Source: Actinomycetospora succinea
Lineage (GTDB): Bacteria > Actinomycetota > Actinomycetes > Mycobacteriales > Pseudonocardiaceae
Direction of reading: 5' to 3'
NCBI RefSeq assembly: GCF_004363095.1
Contig: NZ_SNYO01000001.1
Location: forward strand, 806,001-870,000
Length of the DNA: 64,000 nucleotides
Below the pieces are notes generated by a model. It searched no databases and was not told where the DNA came from. It worked only from the letters and a program-made list of their open reading frames with translations. Position numbers and translations under genes: made by a program. Shown here in pieces: positions 8,220 to 16,364 of the stretch (position 1 is its first letter; each line of letters starts with the position of its first letter).

Positions 8220-9602
8220 GTGCGCGGTGTGTCCCCGGAGCTCGCGCTGCCGCTCGACCGCGCCGCCACGACCCCGCTCGCGGTCCAGCTCGCCGAGGGC
8301 CTGCGGGCCGCCGTGACCCGCGGCGCGCTGCGGGTGGGGGAGCGGGTGCCCTCGACCCGCGCGCTGGCCGACGAGCTCGGCGTGAGCCGCACGGTCACCG
8401 CCGCCGCCTACGACCAGCTCGTCGCCGAGGGCTGGCTCGGCCCCCGCCGCGGCGCCGGCACCTACGTGCTGGCCACGGCTCCCCACGTGCGTGATCTTCT
8501 GAGCGATAGCTCAGAAGATCACGCACGTAGCCCCGAGCCCGTCGACCTCCGGCCCGGCTCGCCGTGCGTCGCGGTGCTCGACCGGCAGGCGTGGCGGCGG
8601 GCGTGGCGGCGCGCCGGGGACGTCGAGCCCGCCGCGCGCCCCGAGCCCGCCGGCGTCCCCGCCTACCGGGACGCCGTCGCGCGCCTGCTGCTGCACCACC
8701 GCGGGCTCGCGGCGACGCCCGACGACGTGCTCGCGACGTCCGGGACCACCGACGGGTTCGCCGAGCTCGTCGCCGTCCTGCGCACCGCGACCGGCCGCCC
8801 GCCGCGCGTCGCGGTCGAGGAGCCCGGCTACGGGCGGGCCACCGCGCTGCTGCGCGACGCCGGGGCGGAGCCGGTCGGGGTGCCCGTCGACGCCGAGGGC
8901 CTGCGGGTGGCGGACGTGCCGGCCGGGGTCGACGCCGTCTACCTGACGCCCGCGCACCAGTACCCCCTCGGCGCGCGCCTGCCCGTGGCCCGGCGCGCCG
9001 ACCTCGTCGCCCGCGCCCGCGCCGAGGGGCTGCTGCTCGTCGAGGACGACTACGACGGCGAGCTGCGCTACGACGTGGCCCCGCTGCCCCTGCTCGCCGG
9101 CCTGGCCCCGGACGTCACCGTGCACCTCGGCACCACCAGCAAGATCCTGAGTCCCGGACTGGGCGCGGGCTGGATGGTGGCGCCGCCGGCCTGGCGCGAC
9201 GCGGTGCTGGCGCGCCGGCGGGCCACGAGCGTGCGCCCCGCGCCGGCGGGCCAGCAGGTGGTCGCCGCCCTGCACGCCGACGGCGCGCTCGCCCGCCACC
9301 TCGCCCGCCTGCGCCGCGAGCTCGCCGCCCGCCGCACCCGGGTCGTCGACGCCGTCACCGGCGCGGGCCGCACCGTGCGCGGCGACCGCGCCGGCGCGCA
9401 CCTCGTCGTCCCGCTGCCCGACCGCGCGACCGAGGACGCCGTCCTCCGGGCCGCCGAGGACGCCGGTGTCCTCGTCAGCGGCCTCGCCGAGTACCACCTG
9501 GGCCCCGGCACCGTGTTCGGGATCCTCGTGGGCTGGGCGGGTCCCGGCGCCGCGGAGCTCGACGAGGCGCTGGCGCGTCTGAGGAGGATCCTGGCGGCAT
9601 GA
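8220..9602 (+). CDS. MocR-family regulator (GntR HTH fused to aminotransferase-like domain)
   Basis: A 460-residue MocR protein. Residues 1-85 form a GntR winged helix (RVPSTRALADELGVSRTVTAAAYDQLVAEGWL), followed by a linker and a fold-type I aminotransferase-like domain with EDDYDGELRY and the PLP-lysine motif TTSKILSPGLGAGW. The GTG at 8220 follows AGGAGG. The linker (residues 89-103) is encoded entirely by a 44-bp palindromic repeat that kept the reading frame. The stop overlaps the kynA start (ATGA), so both are probably one transcript. MocR proteins use PLP or an amino-acid adduct as effector; here the neighbours point to vitamin B6 or tryptophan metabolism. Confidence 0.9.
   Translation: MRGVSPELALPLDRAATTPLAVQLAEGLRAAVTRGALRVGERVPSTRALADELGVSRTVTAAAYDQLVAEGWLGPRRGAGTYVLATAPHVRDLLSDSSEDHARSPEPVDLRPGSPCVAVLDRQAWRRAWRRAGDVEPAARPEPAGVPAYRDAVARLLLHHRGLAATPDDVLATSGTTDGFAELVAVLRTATGRPPRVAVEEPGYGRATALLRDAGAEPVGVPVDAEGLRVADVPAGVDAVYLTPAHQYPLGARLPVARRADLVARARAEGLLLVEDDYDGELRYDVAPLPLLAGLAPDVTVHLGTTSKILSPGLGAGWMVAPPAWRDAVLARRRATSVRPAPAGQQVVAALHADGALARHLARLRRELAARRTRVVDAVTGAGRTVRGDRAGAHLVVPLPDRATEDAVLRAAEDAGVLVSGLAEYHLGPGTVFGILVGWAGPGAAELDEALARLRRILAA
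8485..8528. repeat. 44-bp palindrome, family I copy A (inside MocR gene)
   Basis: A perfect inverted repeat with arm ACGTGCGTGATCTTCTGAGC, centre GATA, then the complementary arm. It differs from the copy at 13433-13476 by one base in the centre. It lies in frame in the linker of the MocR gene and encodes residues 89-103. Conserved features shared with the three other copies are the outer GTG-G-GA and the GC flanking the 4-bp centre. Confidence 0.95.
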
Positions 9603-10396
9603 CCGAGCCGCTGACCTACGGGCGCTACCTGCACCTCGACGCGCTGCTCACCGCACAGGCCCCGCTCTCGCGCCCCGAGGCCCACGACGAGCTGCTGTTC
9701 ATCATCCAGCACCAGACCTCGGAGCTCTGGCTCAAGCTCGCCCTCCACGAGCTGACCGGCGCCTGCGACGACCTCGCCGACGACGACCTCCCGCTCGCCC
9801 TCAAGCGCCTGGCGCGCGTCAAGCACGTCCAGAAGCAGCTGATCGAGCAGTGGACGGTGCTCGCGACCCTCACGCCCACCGAGTACCAGCGCTTCCGCGG
9901 CTTCCTCGGGTCGTCGTCGGGGTTCCAGAGCTACCAGTACCGCGCCGTCGAGTTCGTCCTCGGCGCCAAGGACCCGGCGATGCTCGAGGTGCACGCCGAC
10001 GACGAGACCGCCCGCGCCCTGCTCACCTCGGCGCTGGACCGCCCGAGCCTCTACGACGAGTTCCTGCGCCTGCTCGCCCGCCGCGGCCACGCGATCCCCG
10101 CGGACGTCCTGGAGCGCGACGTCCGGGTGCCCCACCGCGAGGACCCGCGGCTGGTCGAGGTGTTCCGCGCCATCTACGACGACCCCGAGCATCACTGGGA
10201 CGTCTACGAGACCTGCGAGGAGCTCGTCGACATCGAGGACAACCTGCAGCTCTGGCGCTTCCGTCACCTCAAGACCGTCGAGCGCACCATCGGCCTGCGC
10301 ACCGGCACTGGCGGCACGAGCGGCGCGTCGTTCCTGCGCCGCGTGCTCGACCTGACCTTCTTCCCGGAGCTGTACGCGGTGCGGACGGCGCTGTAG
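9599..10396 (+). CDS. kynA: Tryptophan 2,3-dioxygenase
   Basis: A 265-residue heme dioxygenase that opens the indole ring of L-tryptophan to N-formylkynurenine, the first kynurenine-pathway step. Seen: the N-terminal TYGRYLHLDALL, the substrate-site FIIQHQTSELWLKL, the FRGFLGSSSGFQS segment, and the axial heme-ligand region RHLKTVERTIGLRTGTGGTSG-type motif near the C-terminus. Length is normal. The ATG overlaps the MocR stop, so the two are translationally coupled. Kynureninase and formamidase genes are not in the window, so only the first step is visible here. Confidence 0.96.
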   Translation: MTEPLTYGRYLHLDALLTAQAPLSRPEAHDELLFIIQHQTSELWLKLALHELTGACDDLADDDLPLALKRLARVKHVQKQLIEQWTVLATLTPTEYQRFRGFLGSSSGFQSYQYRAVEFVLGAKDPAMLEVHADDETARALLTSALDRPSLYDEFLRLLARRGHAIPADVLERDVRVPHREDPRLVEVFRAIYDDPEHHWDVYETCEELVDIEDNLQLWRFRHLKTVERTIGLRTGTGGTSGASFLRRVLDLTFFPELYAVRTAL

Positions 10397-10417
10397 CCCC
10401 GCGTACGCTCCGGCGCC

Positions 10418-11503
10418 ATGACGGAACGTCCCCGCGTGGTCGTCCTGTTCGGGGGACGCAGCAGCGAGCACAAGATCTCCTGTCTGTCGGCGGGCAGCGT
10501 GCTCGCCCAGCTCGACCCGGCCCGCTACGACGTGGTCCCCGTCGGCATCACGCCCGACGGCGCCTGGGTGCTCGGCCCGACCGACCCCGCCGAGCTGCGC
10601 CTCCAGGGCCGCGAGCTGCCCGAGGTGACCTCCGGGCGCCCGGTCGCCCTGCCTGCCGACCCGACGCGCCGCGAGCTGATCGCCCTCGACGACGGCAGCT
10701 CGCTCGGCCGCGTCGACGTCGTCCTGCCCGTGCTGCACGGCCCCGGCGGCGAGGACGGCACCGTGCAGGGCCTGCTCGAGAGCGCCGGCGTGCCCTACGT
10801 CGGCGCGGGCGTGCTCTCCAGCGCGGCGTCGATGGACAAGGACATCACCAAGCGCCTGCTGCGCGACGCCGGCCTGGCCGTCGGCGACGTCGTCGTGCTC
10901 ACCCGCGACCGCGACACCCTCACCGACGACGAGCGCGCCCGCCTCGGCCTGCCGGTGTTCGTCAAGCCCGCGCGCGCCGGGTCGTCGGTGGGCATCACCC
11001 GCGTCGCCGACTGGGCCGACCTCGACACCGCGATCGCCACCGCCCGCGCCGAGGACCCGAAGGTGCTGGTCGAGGCGGCGATCGTCGGGCGCGAGATCGA
11101 GTGCGGAGTGCTGGAGCACCCCGACGGCCGCGTCGAGGCGAGCGTGCCCGCCGAGATCCGCGTCGTCGGCGGGGACGCCGGGTGGTACGACTTCGACACC
11201 AAGTACCTCGACGACGCCTGCGAGCTCGACGTGCCCGCGAAGCTCGACGACGACGTCGCCGAGGCCGTGCGCGCCACGGCCGTCGCGGTGTTCCAGGCGA
11301 TGGACGTCGAGGGCCTGGCCCGCGTCGACTTCTTCCTCACCGCGGACGGGTCGCTGGTGGTCAACGAGCTGAACACGGTGCCCGGGTTCACGGCGACGTC
11401 GCTCTACCCGCGCATGTGGGCCACCGCGGGCGTCGACTACCCGACGCTGCTCACCACGCTCGTGGAGACGGCGCTGGCGCGGCGGTCACACCTCAGCGGC
11501 TGA
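10418..11503 (+). CDS. ddl: D-alanine--D-alanine ligase
   Basis: A 361-residue ATP-grasp ligase making D-Ala-D-Ala for peptidoglycan. Seen: the N-terminal [15 protein letters not shown], the D-Ala-binding [17 protein letters not shown], the ATP-grasp [13 protein letters not shown], and the catalytic ELNTVPGFT with metal ligands. Length is typical. It is convergent with the DUF3515 gene and overlaps its stop by 11 bp. The ddl-DUF3515-thiL neighbourhood is widely kept in actinobacteria. Confidence 0.97.
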   Translation: MTERPRVVVLFGGRSSEHKISCLSAGSVLAQLDPARYDVVPVGITPDGAWVLGPTDPAELRLQGRELPEVTSGRPVALPADPTRRELIALDDGSSLGRVDVVLPVLHGPGGEDGTVQGLLESAGVPYVGAGVLSSAASMDKDITKRLLRDAGLAVGDVVVLTRDRDTLTDDERARLGLPVFVKPARAGSSVGITRVADWADLDTAIATARAEDPKVLVEAAIVGREIECGVLEHPDGRVEASVPAEIRVVGGDAGWYDFDTKYLDDACELDVPAKLDDDVAEAVRATAVAVFQAMDVEGLARVDFFLTADGSLVVNELNTVPGFTATSLYPRMWATAGVDYPTLLTTLVETALARRSHLSG

Positions 11504-12050
11504 CGAGCGCGATCTTGACCCCGCGCGAGATGTCCTGGATCGGCCCGGTGCCGACGTCGTCGGGGACGGTCAGGCCGACGTAGACGGCGCGGTCGGTGGT
11601 CACCCAGGTCGCGCTGCCCGGGACGCCGTCGTCGACCTCGATCCAGTCCACGCCGTTGACGACGGTCAGCGACCCGCCGCCGGCGAGCTCGGGCGGCCGC
11701 GGCAGCCCGCAGCGCATGACGACCGGCGTCGTGCCGTGCTCGCCGCCCCAGGCGACGGTGGCGGGCGGCACCGGGTCGGCGAGCACGCGGCGCGCCATCA
11801 TCCCGCGCTGGGTGGCCATCTCGCCGGGCAGGCCGGAGAGCAGCCGCGAGCAGTCGGCGCTCGCCGCGGCCGGCGTCGGCACCCCGGAGACCGGCAGCCG
11901 CACGGTGTCGACGTCGGGCACGGGCTCGCGGACCAGCAGCACCGACGCCACCATCACGCCCGCCACCAGCAGCACGGGCACCGTCAGCGCGAGGCCGACG
12001 AGCACGCGGGGCAGCCGGCGCACCACCCGCGGCGCGCGGGAGAGGACCAC
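11493..12050 (-). CDS. DUF3515 family membrane-anchored protein
   Basis: A 185-residue protein with one N-terminal membrane segment ([21 protein letters not shown] region, about residues 15-38) and an extracytoplasmic domain with cysteines in SADCSRLL and VMRCGLPRP, as in DUF3515. The segment [20 protein letters not shown] is characteristic. Function unknown; constant association with ddl and thiL in actinobacteria hints at envelope work. It starts with GTG; only six bases separate it from the stop of the AsnC-like gene upstream, so the two form an operon. Confidence 0.85.
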   Translation of the reverse strand: MVLSRAPRVVRRLPRVLVGLALTVPVLLVAGVMVASVLLVREPVPDVDTVRLPVSGVPTPAAASADCSRLLSGLPGEMATQRGMMARRVLADPVPPATVAWGGEHGTTPVVMRCGLPRPPELAGGGSLTVVNGVDWIEVDDGVPGSATWVTTDRAVYVGLTVPDDVGTGPIQDISRGVKIALVSR

Positions 12051-12056
12051 GGGGGC

Positions 12057-12293
12057 CTAGTCGGTGGAGACGACGGGACAGGTGAGCGTGCGGGTGATCC
12101 CCGGGACCTTCTGCACCGCGCCCACGACATCCCGCCCGAGCGTGTCGACGTCATCGGCCTCGGCGCAGACGATGACGTCGTAGGGTCCCGTGACGTCCTG
12201 GGACCGGGTCACACCGTCGATGCCGGCCACGTCCGAGGCGACCGCGGCGGCACGACCGACCTCGGTCTGGATCAGGATGTAGGCCTGGACCAC
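12057..12293 (-). CDS. Stand-alone Lrp/AsnC ligand-binding (RAM) domain protein
   Basis: A 78-residue protein that is only the effector-binding RAM domain of Lrp/AsnC regulators: VQAYILIQTEVGRAAAVA, then DVTGPYDVIVCAEADDVDTL. No DNA-binding helix-turn-helix is present. The GTG at 12293 is preceded by GAGGAGG at good spacing, so the short form is real and not a truncation. Such stand-alone domains may sense amino acids or modify full-length Lrp oligomers. It is followed closely by the DUF3515 gene. Confidence 0.85.
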   Translation of the reverse strand: MVQAYILIQTEVGRAAAVASDVAGIDGVTRSQDVTGPYDVIVCAEADDVDTLGRDVVGAVQKVPGITRTLTCPVVSTD

Positions 12294-12371
12294 GGACGTG
12301 CCTCCTCGGGGGAACGGGCCGACGGTGACGTCGGCCAGGGTGGCAGGGAAGGTACCGCAGCGAGTCGAGGG

Positions 12372-13430
12372 GTGAGCCGGACGGCGAACGGGCGCGGGGG
12401 ACACGGACGATCCGAGGGGTCGGTCCGGCGCATCGGCGGCACCGCCGGTGGGTCGGCGCCCGATCGGGCGACCCCGTCTGCCGCGGAGACGGCCGGGGAG
12501 CTCGGCGAGTTCGGGCTGATCGACCGCTTCACGGCCGACCGCTTCCAGCCGGAGCAGACCCTGCTCGGCCCCGGCGACGACGCGGCGGTCGTCGCGGCGC
12601 CCGACGGGCGGGTGGTCGCGACCGTGGACACGCTGGTCGAGGGCGTGCACTTCCGCCTCGACTGGTCCGCGCCCGAACAGGTCGGGCGCAAGGCGGTGGC
12701 CGCGAACCTCGCCGACGTCGCCGCCATGGGGGCGGTCCCGACGGCGCTGCTGCTCTCGCTCGCGTGCCCCGGGACGACGCCCACCGAGGTGCTCGACGGG
12801 CTCGCGTCCGGGGTCTGGGACGCCGCCGCGGACGCGGGGATCGGCGTCGTGGGGGGCGACACCGTGTCGTCGGACACCATCGTGGTCTCGATCACGGCGC
12901 TGGGCTCGTTGGAGGGTCGGGAGGCCGTCACCCGGTCGGGCGCGCGCCCCGGGGACATCGTGGCGGTGCGGGGCGTGCTCGGGTGGTCGGCGGCCGGGAT
13001 GGCGGTGCTGCGCCGGGGGTTCCGCTCGCCGGTGGCGATGGTCGCCGCGCACCGCACGCCGCGCCCGCCCTGGCGCGAGGGCCCCGTCGCCGCGCTCGCC
13101 GGCGCGACGTCGATGATCGACACCTCGGACGGGCTGCTCGCCGACCTGGGCCACGTCGCCGCCGCCTCGCGCGTGCACATCGACCTGTCCTCGCGGCTCG
13201 TGCCCGTGGCCGACAAGCTGCGCGACGTCGCCTCGGCCCTCGGCGGCGACCCGATGAACTGGGCGCTGACCGGCGGCGAGGACCACTCCCTCGTCGCGAC
13301 CTTCCCGAGCGAGGACGTGGTGCCCGCCGGCTGGGTGGTGTGCGGCGAGGTCCGCGCCGGCACCGGCGTCACCGTCGACGCCGACCGCTGGGGCGGCGCC
13401 GGCGACCCGGGCTACCTGCACTGGCGCTGA
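12372..13430 (+). CDS. thiL: Thiamine-monophosphate kinase
   Basis: A 352-residue ThiL that phosphorylates thiamine monophosphate to the active diphosphate. Seen: GEFGLIDRF at the conserved start, GPGDDAAVV for Mg-ATP binding, VDTLVEGVHF, the NLADVAAMGAVPTAL helix, GGDTVSS, and SDGLLADLGHVA with ALTGGEDHSLVATFP near the C-terminus. The GTG at 12372 is the most upstream sensible start, but the ribosome-binding sequence is poor, so about 40 N-terminal residues may be untranslated. It diverges from the AsnC-like gene and ends just before a 44-bp palindrome. Confidence 0.93.
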   Translation: MSRTANGRGGHGRSEGSVRRIGGTAGGSAPDRATPSAAETAGELGEFGLIDRFTADRFQPEQTLLGPGDDAAVVAAPDGRVVATVDTLVEGVHFRLDWSAPEQVGRKAVAANLADVAAMGAVPTALLLSLACPGTTPTEVLDGLASGVWDAAADAGIGVVGGDTVSSDTIVVSITALGSLEGREAVTRSGARPGDIVAVRGVLGWSAAGMAVLRRGFRSPVAMVAAHRTPRPPWREGPVAALAGATSMIDTSDGLLADLGHVAAASRVHIDLSSRLVPVADKLRDVASALGGDPMNWALTGGEDHSLVATFPSEDVVPAGWVVCGEVRAGTGVTVDADRWGGAGDPGYLHWR

Positions 13431-13432
13431 GT

Positions 13433-13476
13433 ACGTGCGTGATCTTCTGAGCTATAGCTCAGAAGATCACGCACGT
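13433..13476. repeat. 44-bp palindrome, family I copy B
   Basis: A perfect 44-bp palindrome: arm ACGTGCGTGATCTTCTGAGC, centre TATA, complementary arm. It fills the gap between convergent thiL and the WYL regulator. It also supplies the stop codon and last residue codons of the WYL gene (minus strand). A bidirectional terminator role is plausible, although no T-tract follows. Confidence 0.95.
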
Positions 13477-14423
13477 GGGGTGGCGGTGCGCGCGAAGCGA
13501 GTCGCGAGGGCGGCGAAGGCGTCGGCGAGCTCGGGCGGGCCGACGACCTCGATCTCGGCGTCGAGCCGGCCCAGGCTCGCCGCCAGGCCGATCCACGACC
13601 ACGCCCCGGCGACGAGCCGACAACGCCCCGGGTCGATCTCCTCGACCAGCTCGTCGCGCGTGTACGGGGCGACCTCGGAGGCGGGCAGGGCGACGATCAC
13701 CTCGCCGCGGCAGGGCCAGTCACCCGCGCCCGGGTTCCCGCGGAACCGTCCCGCCACGAACGCCGCCACGTCCCCGCCGGGCACCTCGCGCGGCGTGAAG
13801 CGGGGCCCGGTCGGGGTGCGCGGGGTGATCCGGTCGGCGCGGAAGGTCCGCCAGTCGGCGCGGTCGAGGTCCCAGGCGACGAGGTACCAGCGCCCGCCCC
13901 GGGTGACGAGGTGGTGGGGCTCGGCGCGTCTCGTCGCAGCGTCGGAGCCGTACCCGAACCGCAGCACCTCGCGCGCCCGCACCGCATCCCCCAGGGCGGC
14001 GAGCACGCCGGCGTCCACGGTCGTCGAGGCGCCGAGCGCCGTGACCCGCAGCCCGTCGATCCGGTGCCGCAGCCGCGCGGGCATCACCTGGCGCACGGTG
14101 CCCAGCGCGCGGGCCGCGGCCTCCTCGACGCCGGCCCCGCTCGTCGCCGCGATCTGCAGCCCGACGGCGAGCGCCACGGCCTGCTCGTCGTCGAAGAGCA
14201 GCGGCGGCAGGTCCGCGCCCGCGTCGAGCCGGTAGCCGCCGTCGGGACCCTTGGTGGCCTGGATCGGATAGCCGAGCTCGCGCAGCCGGTCGACGTCGCG
14301 GCGCACGGTGCGCGGGCTGACCTCGAGGCGCTCGGCGAGCAGCCCGCCCGGCCAGTCGCGGCGCGCCTGCAGGAGCGAGAGCAGGGCGAGCAGGCGGGCT
14401 GAGGTCTCGTGCACGTCCTCCAT
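13467..14423 (-). CDS. WYL-domain transcriptional regulator (YafY/DeoR-like)
   Basis: A 318-residue regulator. An N-terminal winged HTH (RLLALLSLLQARRDWPGGLL, then VSPRTVRRDVDRLRELGYPI) is followed by a WYL ligand-binding domain (EPHHLVTRGGRWYLVAWDLD, then DWRTFRADRI) and a WCX-like C-terminal part. The ATG at 14423 was chosen because it opens directly on the HTH. The gene diverges from a VOC-family gene, with a 12-bp-arm dyad between them as the probable operator. Its last codons and stop come from a palindromic repeat. Confidence 0.9.
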   Translation of the reverse strand: MEDVHETSARLLALLSLLQARRDWPGGLLAERLEVSPRTVRRDVDRLRELGYPIQATKGPDGGYRLDAGADLPPLLFDDEQAVALAVGLQIAATSGAGVEEAAARALGTVRQVMPARLRHRIDGLRVTALGASTTVDAGVLAALGDAVRAREVLRFGYGSDAATRRAEPHHLVTRGGRWYLVAWDLDRADWRTFRADRITPRTPTGPRFTPREVPGGDVAAFVAGRFRGNPGAGDWPCRGEVIVALPASEVAPYTRDELVEEIDPGRCRLVAGAWSWIGLAASLGRLDAEIEVVGPPELADAFAALATRFARTATPRA

Positions 14424-14431
14424 TCTCGACG

Positions 14432-14458
14432 AGAAGAGGCCAGAAGCTGGCCTCTTCT
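14432..14458. promoter_or_regulatory. Dyad operator between WYL regulator and VOC gene
   Basis: A perfect inverted repeat AGAAGAGGCCAG - AAG - CTGGCCTCTTCT lies in the 78-bp gap between the divergent starts at 14423 and 14502. Position and symmetry fit an operator for the WYL regulator controlling itself and the VOC gene. Binding is inferred from context. Confidence 0.7.
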
Positions 14459-14501
14459 GCGACGACCATGGGTTCTGCAGCCAACAGGAGGAGCCCATCC
14501 C

Positions 14502-14918
14502 ATGTCCGTGCAGACCGTCGTCCACCTGAACTTCCGCGGCGAGGCCCGCGAGGCGCTCGAGTTCTACGCCGGCGTCGCCGGGAGCGAGCCGACGATCGTC
14601 ACCTACGAGGACCTGGGCGCGGTGGGCGACCCGGCCGAGGCGAAGCAGGTGATGTGGGGCGAGGTCGCCGCGCCGGGCGGCTTCCACCTCATGGCGTTCG
14701 ACGTGCCCGCGGCGCGCGCGTTCGACCGGGGCACCGAGTCGTTCTTCGTGTCGATGCGCGGGCAGACGCCCGAGGAGGTCACCGCGCTGTGGGAGGGCCT
14801 GGCGCAGGGCGCCGAGGTGCGGCAGCCGCTCGGCCCGGCCCCGTGGTCGCCGCTCTACGGCATGCTCACCGACCGCTTCGGCGTCACCTGGGTCATGGAC
14901 GTTGCCGTCCAGCACTGA
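14502..14918 (+). CDS. VOC superfamily (PhnB/glyoxalase-like) protein
   Basis: A 138-residue vicinal-oxygen-chelate protein of the PhnB / '3-demethylubiquinone methyltransferase-like' type. Seen: VVHLNFRGEAREALEFYAGV at the start, MWGEVAAPGGFHLMAFDVP in the middle, and a C-terminal GMLTDRFGVTWVMDV, all typical. The ATG follows AGGAGGAG. It is divergent from the WYL regulator that probably controls it. The substrate is unknown; many members are small-molecule resistance or detoxification proteins. Confidence 0.85.
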   Translation: MSVQTVVHLNFRGEAREALEFYAGVAGSEPTIVTYEDLGAVGDPAEAKQVMWGEVAAPGGFHLMAFDVPAARAFDRGTESFFVSMRGQTPEEVTALWEGLAQGAEVRQPLGPAPWSPLYGMLTDRFGVTWVMDVAVQH

Positions 14919-14924
14919 GCCGGT

Positions 14925-14968
14925 ATGTGAGCGAACTTCGGTGCTATGGCACCGAAGTTCGCTCACAT
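14925..14968. repeat. 44-bp palindrome, family I copy C
   Basis: A perfect inverted repeat: arm ATGTGAGCGAACTTCGGTGC, centre TATG, complementary arm; one flanking T/A pair extends it by a base on each side. It lies between convergent VOC and glcF genes. The outer GTG-GCGA and inner GC-TATG-GC match copy D, while the middle of the arm differs but is still self-complementary. Confidence 0.95.
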
Positions 14969-14975
14969 AGGTAGG

Positions 14976-16364
14976 TCAGCCCATCTCCGGCGGCCGGACG
15001 CCGCGGATGGAGGCGTCGACGAGCTGGATCGGGTGGAGCATCGGCAGCTCGCCCTCCAGGTACTTGCGGATCTGCAGCAGGCAGCCCGGGTTCGCGGTGA
15101 CGAGGACGTCGGCGCCGGTGCCGCGGATGTTGCCCGCCTTGCGCCGCCCCAGGTCGCCCGCGGCCTCGGGCTGGAGCATGTTGTAGATCCCCGCCGACCC
15201 GCAGCACAGCTCGGCCTCGGGCAGCTCGACGAGCTCGACGCCCGGGATCGCACGCAGCACCCGTCGCGGCTCGGAGCGGATCTTCTGGGCGTGCCCGAGG
15301 TGGCAGGCGTCGTGGTAGACGACGGTCGCCTCGATGGGGTGCCGGCGCGCCCGCGGGTCGGCGAGCGTCTCGTCGACGACCTCGGAGATGTCGCGCACCT
15401 TCGCCGCGAACGCCTGCGCGCGCTCCGCCCACGCCGGGTCGTCGGCGAGCAGCTCGCCGTACTCCTTCATCGACGACCCGCAGCCGGCGACGTTCGTGGC
15501 GATCGTGTCGACCTCGGCGCGCTCGAACGTCGCGATCAGCTTCTTCGCCCGCTCGACCGCCTCGGGCTCGCGGCCGGCGTGCAGCCCGAGCGCCCCGCAG
15601 CAGGTCTGCTCGCGCGGCGCGATGACGTCCCAGCCCTCGGCGGCCAGCACGCGCACGGTGGCCTCGTTGACCGGGTGGAAGAACACGTCCTGGACGCACC
15701 CGGTGAGCAGGCCGACCCGCCCACGACGAGGACCGATCGCGGGCGTCCGGGCCGGGATGCGGGCGAACGCCTCGCGCACCCGCACCGGCGGCAGCAGCGA
15801 CTCCATCGCGGCGAGCCGGGACGGCAGCTTGGCCATCACCTTGTCCATGCTCTTCGGCCGCAGCTTCTGGTACAGCGCGCCGCCGATCGACGCCGCACGC
15901 AGCCGCCGCTTGTAGGGGAAGAGCGCGAAGATCGCCTCGCGGAAGAGCCGGTCGGCCCGCGAGCGCGGCACGTGGCGCTCGATCTGGGGCCGGGTCGCCT
16001 CGAGCAGCCGGTCGTACTGCACGCCCGACGGGCACGCCGTCACGCACGCCATGCAGCCCAGGCACCGGTCGATGTGGGTGGTGAACGCGCCCTCGAGCGG
16101 GATCTCGCCCTTCTCCGCCATCTCCATGAGGTAGATGCGCCCGCGCGGCGAGTCCATCTCCTCGCCCCACAGCGCGTAGGTGGGGCACGTCGGCAGGCAG
16201 AAGCCGCAGTGCACGCAGTCGTCGAGCAGCTCCTGGGCCGGCGGGCGGTGGTCGTCGAAGGACCCGAAGTCGCCCCCGAGGACGTCGGCGCGCTCCGGGG
16301 CGGGCTTCTCGCCGCGCTCGGAGGAGAAGTCGGGCGACGGGCCGGTGGTGGGGTGGGAGGTCAT
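14976..16364 (-). CDS. glcF: Glycolate oxidase iron-sulfur subunit
   Basis: A 462-residue (Fe-S)-binding protein. Two [4Fe-4S] clusters are visible, CVHCGFCLPTCP and CLGCMACVTACP, followed by two cysteine-rich CCG domains (EQTCCGALGLHAG and AELCCGSAGIYN). It passes electrons from the flavin subunit of glycolate oxidase to the membrane acceptor. It starts at an ATG that overlaps the glcE stop, so glcD-glcE-glcF form one minus-strand operon with overlapping coding ends. LutA-type lactate oxidation is the main alternative, but the FAD partners here are of GlcD/GlcE type. Confidence 0.93.
   Translation of the reverse strand: MTSHPTTGPSPDFSSERGEKPAPERADVLGGDFGSFDDHRPPAQELLDDCVHCGFCLPTCPTYALWGEEMDSPRGRIYLMEMAEKGEIPLEGAFTTHIDRCLGCMACVTACPSGVQYDRLLEATRPQIERHVPRSRADRLFREAIFALFPYKRRLRAASIGGALYQKLRPKSMDKVMAKLPSRLAAMESLLPPVRVREAFARIPARTPAIGPRRGRVGLLTGCVQDVFFHPVNEATVRVLAAEGWDVIAPREQTCCGALGLHAGREPEAVERAKKLIATFERAEVDTIATNVAGCGSSMKEYGELLADDPAWAERAQAFAAKVRDISEVVDETLADPRARRHPIEATVVYHDACHLGHAQKIRSEPRRVLRAIPGVELVELPEAELCCGSAGIYNMLQPEAAGDLGRRKAGNIRGTGADVLVTANPGCLLQIRKYLEGELPMLHPIQLVDASIRGVRPPEMG

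Noticed and set aside
8220-9602. MocR gene broken into two genes by the palindrome
   Set aside because: The frame is continuous through the element and both domains are complete.
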